Positions 57,975 through 64,000 of a stretch of DNA of 64,000 nucleotides are shown here, one piece after another. Both the position numbers and the translations under genes were made by a program. Every line of letters starts with the position of its first letter. Positions within the stretch are counted from its first letter, which is position 1. A model generated the notes under the pieces. That model had not been told where the DNA came from. It did not search any database and saw nothing but the letters and a program-made list of their open reading frames with translations. The stretch covers positions 2,604,001 through 2,668,000 of the forward strand of contig NZ_CP035491.1 in assembly GCF_004135405.1 (NCBI RefSeq), written 5' to 3'. The stretch is from Agromyces protaetiae (GTDB taxonomy: Bacteria; Actinomycetota; Actinomycetes; Actinomycetales; Microbacteriaceae).

Positions 57975-58370
57975 ATGACCGCGATCCCCGACGACCTCCT
58001 CGACCTCGTCGAACGCCCGCTGTTCGGAGCGCTCGGCACGATCCGCCCGAACGACACCGTTCAGGTGAACCCGATGTGGTTCGAATACGACGCAGACTCC
58101 GACGTCATCCGATTCACGCACACGACGAAGCGGCAGAAGTATCGCAACCTGCGGCACAACCCCGCGATGAGCCTGCTCGTCATCGACCCCGCCGATCCGC
58201 TGCGCTTCCTCGAGGTGCGCGGACGGCTCGTCGAGCTCACGCCCGATCCGACGGGCGCCTTCTACGTGCGGCTCGGCGTGCGCTACGGCGACGCCGACCA
58301 GCAGCCGCCCGCCGATCGCGCCGACCGGGTCATCCTCACGATGTCGGTGGAGCGCACGCAGCGCAAGTAG
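57975..58370 (+). CDS. Pyridoxamine 5'-phosphate oxidase family / F420-dependent-type protein
   Basis: A 131-residue split beta-barrel protein (PPOX class) that may use FMN or F420. The pattern includes PLFGALGTIRPNDTVQVNPMWFEYD, KRQKYRNLRHNPAMSLLVID and YVRLGVRYG. The ATG at 57975 follows AAGGAG by 6 bases; an ATG at 57945 overlapping the helicase stop would add ten residues. Reaction unknown. Confidence 0.85.
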   Translation: MTAIPDDLLDLVERPLFGALGTIRPNDTVQVNPMWFEYDADSDVIRFTHTTKRQKYRNLRHNPAMSLLVIDPADPLRFLEVRGRLVELTPDPTGAFYVRLGVRYGDADQQPPADRADRVILTMSVERTQRK

Positions 58371-58392
58371 GCGCGTCGCGAGACCCCGGCTG

Positions 58393-59604
58393 TCAGGGGC
58401 CTGGACGCACGGCGGCACGGCCGTGCAGCGCCTGCTCGATCGCGAGGAGCGCCGCAAGGAATACTGCCGCGATCGCGAGTGACGCGATCGAGGGCAGTGC
58501 CGCGAACGCCGGGATCAGCGCCACGGCGGCGAGCGCGCCGATCGACCGCGGCAGCGTCCACTCGCCCGATGCGCGGCGCCAGATGAGCACGGTCGCCGCG
58601 AGGTAGATCGCAAGGCCCGCCCCGAGGCATCCGGCCGCGAACCCCTCGAGCGGACGCTCCTCGCCGATGCCGAGCATCGCCTCGTCGATGCCGACGGCGA
58701 CGAGCACGATCGCCGCGACGATCGGGTAGTGCAGGTAGGTGTAGACGTCGACCGCGAGCGCCGCACGCTCGGACCCGGCACGCACGGCGAGCTCGTGTTC
58801 GACCTTGTCGGCGAGGTGGTGGAAGTAGCTCCACCACAGGCCGAGCGCGAGCGCGACGGCGGCGAGCGCGGCGCCGAGCACCTCCCAGTCGACGGGGATG
58901 CGCATCGCGACCGCGCCGATCGCGATGATCGACTCACCGAGCGCGAGGATCACGATGAGGCCGTGGCGTTCGGAGAAGTGCGACGCCGAGTTGAGGCGCC
59001 AGCTGTTGCCCGCGCGCGAGGTCAGATAGACGAGCAGCCAGTCGATCGCGATGGCGACGGCCCAGAGCCACACCTGCAGGGCGCCGCCGACGAGGCATCC
59101 GGCGACCAGCAGCGCCGCCGCTGGGACGAGCCCCGTCGCCATGCTCACGAGCACCTGGCGGCGCAGGCCCGCATCGGAACCCGCGGCGATCAGATACACG
59201 GTGCCGTGCACGACACGCACGAGCAGATATCCGATGACGAACACGAGCGGACCGCTGAGTCCGCCAGGGAGGTCGTCCCAGGCTTCGGGGATCGCGAGGG
59301 CGACGAGGAACATGACCGCCGTCGCGAGGACCATCCCGAGTCGGACCACGCCGTCGTCGGCGCGCGCCTGATTCGCGAGCCACGCGTACGCGGTCCACGA
59401 CCACCAGACGAGCGCGAGCGTGACCAGCCCCCTCAAGAGCCCGGCCGCCGACGGCTCGTCGAGGATGATCTCGCTCACCTGGTGGAATGCGAACACGTAC
59501 ACGAGGTCGAAGAACAGCTCGAGCGTCGTGACGCGGTCGCCGTCGCGAGAGACGCCGACCGCGAGCAGCCGGCTCGTGCTCGTGGGTCGGATGCCTCGCG
59601 CCAT
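58393..59604 (-). CDS. Low temperature requirement protein A (LtrA) family membrane protein
   Basis: Integral membrane protein of 403 residues with about ten hydrophobic segments. The LtrA marks are TTLELFFDLVYVFAFHQVS near residue 27 and the NSASHFSERHGLIVILALGESIIAIG segment near 205. The family is named from a Listeria cold-growth gene, but the molecular role is unknown. TAGGGT ends 6 bases before the ATG. The PPOX gene converges from the other side with a 22-bp gap. Confidence 0.9.
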   Translation of the reverse strand: MARGIRPTSTSRLLAVGVSRDGDRVTTLELFFDLVYVFAFHQVSEIILDEPSAAGLLRGLVTLALVWWSWTAYAWLANQARADDGVVRLGMVLATAVMFLVALAIPEAWDDLPGGLSGPLVFVIGYLLVRVVHGTVYLIAAGSDAGLRRQVLVSMATGLVPAAALLVAGCLVGGALQVWLWAVAIAIDWLLVYLTSRAGNSWRLNSASHFSERHGLIVILALGESIIAIGAVAMRIPVDWEVLGAALAAVALALGLWWSYFHHLADKVEHELAVRAGSERAALAVDVYTYLHYPIVAAIVLVAVGIDEAMLGIGEERPLEGFAAGCLGAGLAIYLAATVLIWRRASGEWTLPRSIGALAAVALIPAFAALPSIASLAIAAVFLAALLAIEQALHGRAAVRPGP

Positions 59605-59626
59605 GCGCCGACCCTACTGCGCGTCC

Positions 59627-61027
59627 CTACTCGGGGGCGACGTCAGCGCCGACCTTCGCGCCGACCTTGTAACGGGCGCCGCGGTGCTCGACGGGCAGGC
59701 GGTCGCCTCGACCGTGGAGCTTCTGGCGAAGCGTTCCGGGCGCGTACTCGGTCTGATAGCGGCCGCGGCGCTGCAGCTCGGGGACGACGAACTCGACGAT
59801 GTCCTCGAAGGTGCCGGGGGTGATCGCGTAGGCGAGGTTGAAGCCGTCGACATCGGTCTCCTCGACCCAGCGCTCGAGCTCGTCGGCGACCTCGGTCGCC
59901 GAGCCCACGATACGCGCGCCGAATCCGCCGATCTTGCCGGCCTCGGCGAGCGAGCGGACGGTCCACTCGTCGCCCGCCGCGGCATCCTCTTGGAGGGAGG
60001 TCACGAACGACTGGATCGCGTTGCTCTTGACCGCGCCGATCGGGGCGTCGAGCTCGTACTGCGAGAGATCGGCGCCCATCCAACCCGACATGAGCACGAG
60101 GGCGGCCTCGTCGTCGGCGTACGAGAGGTACTCGGCCTCCTTCGCCTTCGCCTTCTCGTGCGTCTCGTCGACGATCACGGTGACCATCGCGTAGATGCGC
60201 GCGGCATAGCGATCGCGACCCGCGGCCTCGAGGGCGTCGCGGATCTGCTTGACCTGGGTCGCGATGACGCGCTTGGAGGGCGCTGCGACGAAGATCGCTT
60301 CGGCGTTCTCTGCGGCGAACGCGATGCCGCGGCTCGACGCGCCGGCTTGGTAGATGACGGGAGAGCGCTGGGGGCTCGGCTCGACGAGGTGGATGCCGGG
60401 CACCTTGAAGTAGGTGCCGTCGTGCTCGATGCCGTGCACCTTCCCGGGGTCGGTGAAGACGCCGGTCTCGCGGTCGCGCTCGACCGCGTCGTCCTCCCAC
60501 GAGCCTTCCCACAGCTTGTAGAGGACCTCGAGGTACTCGTCGGCGATGTCGTAGCGCCGGTCGTGCTCGAGCTGGTCGTCGTGGCCCATGTTGCGCGCGG
60601 CCGACGGCAGGTAGCCCGTGACGACGTTCCAGCCGACGCGCCCCTTGGTGAGGTGGTCGAGCGTCGAGAGCCGGCGGGCGAAGGGGTACGGGTGCTCGTA
60701 GGCGGTACCCGCGGTGACGCCGAATCCGAGGTGCTCGGTGACGGCGGCCATCGCCGAGACGACGAGCAGCGGGTCGGTGACGGGCACCTGCGAGCCGTGC
60801 TTGATCGCCGCGTCGGCGTTGCCCGCGTAGACGTCGTAGGTGCCGAGCACGTCGGCGATGAAGATGCCGTCGAACTTCCCGCGCTCGAGGAGCTTCGCGA
60901 GCTCGGTCCAGTACGAGATGTCGGTGTAGCGCTGGGCCTGGTCGGCGGGGTGCCGCCATAGACCGCTCGAGATGTGGCCGACGCAGCTCATGTCGAACGC
61001 GTTGAATCGGATGGGACGAGTGGTCAT
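59627..61027 (-). CDS. LLM-class flavin-dependent monooxygenase, NtaA/SnaA/DszA type
   Basis: FMN-reductase-dependent monooxygenase of 466 residues. The group pattern is present: IRFNAFDMSCVGHISSGLWRHPADQ at the N-terminus, GRVGWNVVTGYLPSAARNMGHDD, and the insert SPQRSPVIYQAGASSRGIAFAA near residue 230. Members oxidise nitrilotriacetate, EDTA, dibenzothiophene sulfone or other organosulfur compounds. AAGGCGGA precedes the ATG. Its divergence from two DszC/SfnB-like genes points to sulfur-source use, but the substrate is not shown. No flavin reductase gene is in the window. Confidence 0.9.
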   Translation of the reverse strand: MTTRPIRFNAFDMSCVGHISSGLWRHPADQAQRYTDISYWTELAKLLERGKFDGIFIADVLGTYDVYAGNADAAIKHGSQVPVTDPLLVVSAMAAVTEHLGFGVTAGTAYEHPYPFARRLSTLDHLTKGRVGWNVVTGYLPSAARNMGHDDQLEHDRRYDIADEYLEVLYKLWEGSWEDDAVERDRETGVFTDPGKVHGIEHDGTYFKVPGIHLVEPSPQRSPVIYQAGASSRGIAFAAENAEAIFVAAPSKRVIATQVKQIRDALEAAGRDRYAARIYAMVTVIVDETHEKAKAKEAEYLSYADDEAALVLMSGWMGADLSQYELDAPIGAVKSNAIQSFVTSLQEDAAAGDEWTVRSLAEAGKIGGFGARIVGSATEVADELERWVEETDVDGFNLAYAITPGTFEDIVEFVVPELQRRGRYQTEYAPGTLRQKLHGRGDRLPVEHRGARYKVGAKVGADVAPE

Positions 61028-61166
61028 GGGATCCGCCTTCCTGAACCGCATCATCGTGGCCGATAGGGTGCGATTCCGTCGGATGCTTCGACACATGCCG
61101 TCATCGAACGTCACCATGTTTCGGCCGGGTGGCGGCACCGCCGCGCATCCGCCACGCTCTGCCTCC

Positions 61167-62435
61167 ATGACCATCGCTCCACCCATTTCGCCCGCCGAGA
61201 CCGGGCCGGCCGAGGCATCCGTCGCAGCGGACGGCTCCGTCTGGCGCGGGCGCGCCGATGCATCCGAGATCGCACGCTGGACCACCGTCGCGCAGGGTGT
61301 CGCCGCCGCCCTCGCCGTCGACGTCGTCGAGCGCGACCGCTCGAACGCGCTGCCGGATGCCCCTGTGCACCTGCTGCGCGACTCCGGGCTCGTCGACCTT
61401 CTCGTGCCGAGCGAGCTCGGCGGCCAGGGCGCCCACTGGGAGACCGCGTTCGCGGTCGCGCGCACGATCGCCCGGGTGGATGCCTCGGTCGCCCAGATCC
61501 TCGGTTACAGCTGGCTCAACCAGGCGTGCGCCGTCTTCTACGGTGCCGACGCCGAAACGGCGAACGGATGGCTCCGTCGAAGCGCCCGAGGTCACTGGGT
61601 GTGGGCCGACGCCTTCAACCCCGTGAGCCCAGACCTCTCCTTCGTCGCGGACGGCGACGGATACCGGCTGAACGGTCGCAAGGCGTTCGCGACGGGTGCC
61701 GCGGTCGCCGACGTCGTCATCTCGGGCGCGGTCGCCGAAGGCGGCGCGCTCGACGGGCAGCTCGTCGTGTTCGCGCTCGACCGCGGGCGTTCCGGAATCC
61801 GCCAGCTCGGCGACTGGGACAACATCGGCTACCGCGCGTCGGCGAGCGGCGGCGTGTCGTTCGAAGACGTGATCGTGACCCGGGACGACGTCGTGGGCAT
61901 CGACCGCGACCTGCCGTTCTCGGCAGTCGTGACCCCCGGAGTGCAGCTGCTGTTCGGCAACATCTACCTCGGCATCGCCGAGGGCGCCCTTGCGCAGGCC
62001 GCCGAGCTCGCGCGCAAGCGGCCCAACTCGTGGTTCCTGTCGGGCGTCGAGCGATACGCCGACGACCCGGTCACGCACCGCGTGTTCGGTGAGCTCGTCT
62101 CGCGGACGGCCGCCGTCGAAGCGCTCGCCGACAAACTCAACCGGCAGTACGACGATGCCGTCGCGCTCGGCCACGCGACGACGGCCGAAGACCGCGCCGC
62201 GATCGAGCTCGCGGTCGCGCGGCTCAAAGTCGTTTCGACCGAAGTCGGGCTCGAGGTCGCGAGCCGCGTCTTCGAGGTCACGGGCGCGAGTTCGACGAAG
62301 ACCGCGACGGGCCTCGACCTGCACTGGCGGAACATCCGCACCCACAGCCTCCACGACCCCGTCGACTACAAGCGCATCGAGGTCGGCGCACACTTCCTGA
62401 ACGGCACCGTCCAGCCCGTGAGCCTCTACACATGA
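61167..62435 (+). CDS. Acyl-CoA dehydrogenase-fold monooxygenase, DszC/SfnB-like
   Basis: Flavin-dependent protein of 422 residues. The N-terminal helical domain includes GLVDLLVPSELGGQGAHWETAF and the middle beta domain YRLNGRKAFATGAAVADVVI. The C-terminal helices carry ASSTKTATGLDLHWRNIRTHSLHDP, the pattern of DszC, SfnB and related N- or S-oxygenases rather than of true acyl-CoA dehydrogenases. The ATG at 61167 is my choice; upstream ATGs exist in frame. Stop and next start overlap (ATGA). The 139 bases to the divergent gene include two GCATCC-type words but no operator I can define. Confidence 0.87.
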   Translation: MTIAPPISPAETGPAEASVAADGSVWRGRADASEIARWTTVAQGVAAALAVDVVERDRSNALPDAPVHLLRDSGLVDLLVPSELGGQGAHWETAFAVARTIARVDASVAQILGYSWLNQACAVFYGADAETANGWLRRSARGHWVWADAFNPVSPDLSFVADGDGYRLNGRKAFATGAAVADVVISGAVAEGGALDGQLVVFALDRGRSGIRQLGDWDNIGYRASASGGVSFEDVIVTRDDVVGIDRDLPFSAVVTPGVQLLFGNIYLGIAEGALAQAAELARKRPNSWFLSGVERYADDPVTHRVFGELVSRTAAVEALADKLNRQYDDAVALGHATTAEDRAAIELAVARLKVVSTEVGLEVASRVFEVTGASSTKTATGLDLHWRNIRTHSLHDPVDYKRIEVGAHFLNGTVQPVSLYT

Positions 62436-63622
62436 GCGCGCTCATCGAGAAGTACCGCTCCGTCTTCGCCCGCATCGGCGAAGGCGCCGTCCAGCGCGAA
62501 CTCGACCGTACCCTGCCGTTCGTCGAGATCGACGAGCTCAAGCGCTCGGGATTCACGGGCGTGCGCGTACCCGTCGAGTTCGGCGGCGACGGCGCGACCC
62601 TGCCCGAGCTGTTCGAGCTGCTCGTCGAGCTCGCCTCATACGACCCGCACGTGCCGCAAGCGCTCCGCGGACACATCGCGTTCGTCGAAGACCGCCTGAA
62701 CGCGCCCGCGAGCGCGGAGCGCGACGAGTGGCTGCGCCGCTTCGCCGCGGGCGAACTCGTCGGCAACGCCGTCACCGAGATCGGCAACGTCGCGCTCGGC
62801 GATACGGCGACGAGACTTTCGGATGCCTCGGACGGCTTCACGATCTCGGGCCGCAAGTACTACACGACGGGGTCGATCTTCGCCGAATGGATCGATACGT
62901 CGGCGCTCGCGCCAGACGGCACCGAGGTCGCCGCCCTCGTCGCGACCGGCCACGACGGCGTCGCGGTGAGCGACGACTGGACCGGGTTCGGGCAGCGGCT
63001 GACGGGGAGCGGCACGACCGTGTTCGACGCTGCACCCGTTCGTGCCGATCACGTGTACCCGTTCGCCCGGCGGTTCGACTACCAGACTTCGCTCTACCAA
63101 CTCGTCCTCGTCGCCGTGCAGGCGGGGATCGCCCGCGCTGCCGCGCGCGACGCCGTCGACCAGGTCGCGAACCGCGCCCGCACGTTCAGCCACGGCAACG
63201 CCGACCGCACGCGCGACGACCCGCAGATCCTCGAGATCGTCGGGCGCATCGAGGCCGATGCCTTCGCCGCCGAGGCGATCGTGCTGCACGCGGCGTCCGC
63301 GCTCGAGGCCGCCTACGCGGTGCGCGCCGCCGACTCCGTCGCGAAGGCGGCGGCCAAACGCGAGGCCGAACTCGCCTCAGCACGGGCTCAGCTCACCGTG
63401 AGTCCGCTCGTGCTCGACGCCGCCACCCGGCTCTTCGACGCCCTCGGCGCGAGCGCGACGAGCACCTCGCTCGCCCTCGACCGCCACTGGCGGAACGCCC
63501 GCACGGTCGCAAGCCACAACCCCGCCGCGTTCAAGGCCCGCATCATCGGCGACGCCGCGGTCAACGACGCCGAACCGCCCTACGAGTGGGCGATCGGCGT
63601 GCCGAAAGCCAAGAGCGCCTGA
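62432..63622 (+). CDS. Second acyl-CoA dehydrogenase-fold protein, DszC/SfnB-like
   Basis: A 396-residue paralogue of the preceding gene with the same fold: GFTGVRVPVEFGGDGATLPE, ISGRKYYTTGSIFAEWIDTS and the C-terminal SATSTSLALDRHWRNARTVASHNP. The two are linked by ATGA and probably work together, either as a heteromer or on successive substrates. Both lack the catalytic Glu pattern I would look for in acyl-CoA dehydrogenases, though I cannot align them here. Confidence 0.87.
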   Translation: MSALIEKYRSVFARIGEGAVQRELDRTLPFVEIDELKRSGFTGVRVPVEFGGDGATLPELFELLVELASYDPHVPQALRGHIAFVEDRLNAPASAERDEWLRRFAAGELVGNAVTEIGNVALGDTATRLSDASDGFTISGRKYYTTGSIFAEWIDTSALAPDGTEVAALVATGHDGVAVSDDWTGFGQRLTGSGTTVFDAAPVRADHVYPFARRFDYQTSLYQLVLVAVQAGIARAAARDAVDQVANRARTFSHGNADRTRDDPQILEIVGRIEADAFAAEAIVLHAASALEAAYAVRAADSVAKAAAKREAELASARAQLTVSPLVLDAATRLFDALGASATSTSLALDRHWRNARTVASHNPAAFKARIIGDAAVNDAEPPYEWAIGVPKAKSA

Positions 63623-63764
63623 CCCGAGGCATCCGAACTTCGCACCGCCAGCACCAACACACCGACACACCGACACACCAACACCCCAACTGCATCGCCC
63701 GCACCGCCCCGCTCCAGAACCCGACCCGCTCCACACCGCGATCCACCCGACCGAAGGACCCACC
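63623..63764 (+). other. C-rich, G-poor leader with an 8-bp near-tandem repeat
   Basis: The gap before the transporter gene is very rich in C and A on the plus strand and poor in G, with about three units of CACCGACA (near 63656-63686). No hairpin is evident. Such C-rich, G-poor RNA is typical of Rho loading sites, so it may be a Rho-dependent attenuator; it might also be just a spacer. AAGGA precedes the next ATG. Confidence 0.4.
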
Positions 63765-64000
63765 ATGGCCGACACCACACTCGTCGAGGGCGCCGCCCCC
63801 GGCGCTGCCGCGCCCGACGGGGCGCCCGACCCCGCGCTGAACCCGCGCCGTCTGCGCGGCTCGCTCGGCGTCGCGAGCATCGTCTTCATCGTCGTCGCCG
63901 CGGCCTCGCCGCTCGGCGTCATCGGCGGCCCCGTGCCGCTCGGCATCGCGTTCGGCAACGGGGCGGGCTTCCCGTTCACGTTCATCGTCGTGACCGCGGT
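63765..64000 (+). CDS. APC-superfamily transporter, N-terminal part (3' end outside window)
   Basis: The first 78 residues of a membrane transporter. After a Pro/Ala-rich start, NPRRLRGSLGVASIVFIVVAAASPLGVIGG resembles the first helix of amino-acid/polyamine permeases, with the unwound Gly-rich stretch that binds the amine group. The ATG follows AAGGA. In context it may import the substrate, or a breakdown product, of the flavin-dependent enzymes upstream. Family assigned from the N-terminus only. Confidence 0.7.
   Translation, partial: MADTTLVEGAAPGAAAPDGAPDPALNPRRLRGSLGVASIVFIVVAAASPLGVIGGPVPLGIAFGNGAGFPFTFIVVTA

Noticed and set aside
63650..63690. CRISPR or minisatellite before the transporter gene
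   Set aside because: About three imperfect 8-bp units with no spacers; better described as low-complexity C-rich leader.

Overview
This window is chromosomal DNA of a high-GC Gram-positive bacterium, most likely a member of the Microbacteriaceae (Agromyces/Microbacterium type). Several things point there. Genes are packed tightly and often joined by 4-base ATGA or GTGA overlaps. The gene order ileS-folC-DUF4233-ndk ... rne-rplU-rpmA-obg-proB-proA ... nadD ... rsfS is characteristic. There is an actinobacterial ileS T-box leader, a GlgC/GlgM glycogen pair, a type-B L31 protein and many apparently leaderless transcripts. The genus is inferred from general family knowledge, not from a search.

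Layout. 1-5044: a dipeptide/nickel-type ABC importer operon (ATPase, two permeases, binding lipoprotein) on the minus strand, divergent from a TetR regulator with a palindrome between them. 5144-7917: a P-type cation ATPase. 7928-24841: the housekeeping block: T-box, ileS, folC, DUF4233, ndk; divergent vitamin K epoxide reductase and RNase E/G; DUF4031; rplU-rpmA; obg-proB-proA; a small membrane protein; nadD; a proline-rich tail-anchored protein; rsfS. 24920-26344: tRNA-Ala(GGC), cut off from its terminator by a complete 1301-bp IS481-family element. 26411-28369: small genes of unknown role. 28461-34669: a minus-strand run of lytic transglycosylase, DUF2236, Lrp/AsnC regulator and branched-chain 2-oxoacid dehydrogenase E1alpha, E1beta, E2. 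34753-39357: a GH3 lipoprotein running into YceI, then AraC/GyrI-like regulator, Mug glycosylase and an AlkZ-like protein. 39478-48464: ABC-F, SURF1, a Cys/His mini-protein, DUF3099, FabG, UspA, SerB, GlgC/GlgM, a lone ABC ATPase and RpmE. 48562-59604: exonuclease, hydrolase, glycosyltransferase, phosphatase, sirtuin, SpoU methyltransferase, a DD-carboxypeptidase-like protein, SGNH hydrolase, helicase, PPOX protein and LtrA. 59627-64000: a divergent flavin-dependent cluster (NtaA/DszA-type monooxygenase opposite two DszC/SfnB-like acyl-CoA-dehydrogenase-fold proteins) followed by the start of an APC-type transporter.

Two features cut across the window. First, seven genes, including essential ileS, each need exactly one extra base to restore the frame, and most of the sites lie at runs of G or C. 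This looks like consensus deletion error rather than real gene decay; each is annotated as one gene with the break noted. Second, the word GCATCC/GGATGC is strikingly frequent in coding and non-coding DNA alike, and about sixteen genes have a TANNNT-like hexamer 6-8 bases before the start codon, the hallmark of leaderless transcription. I saw no CRISPR array, prophage, rRNA or plasmid functions.
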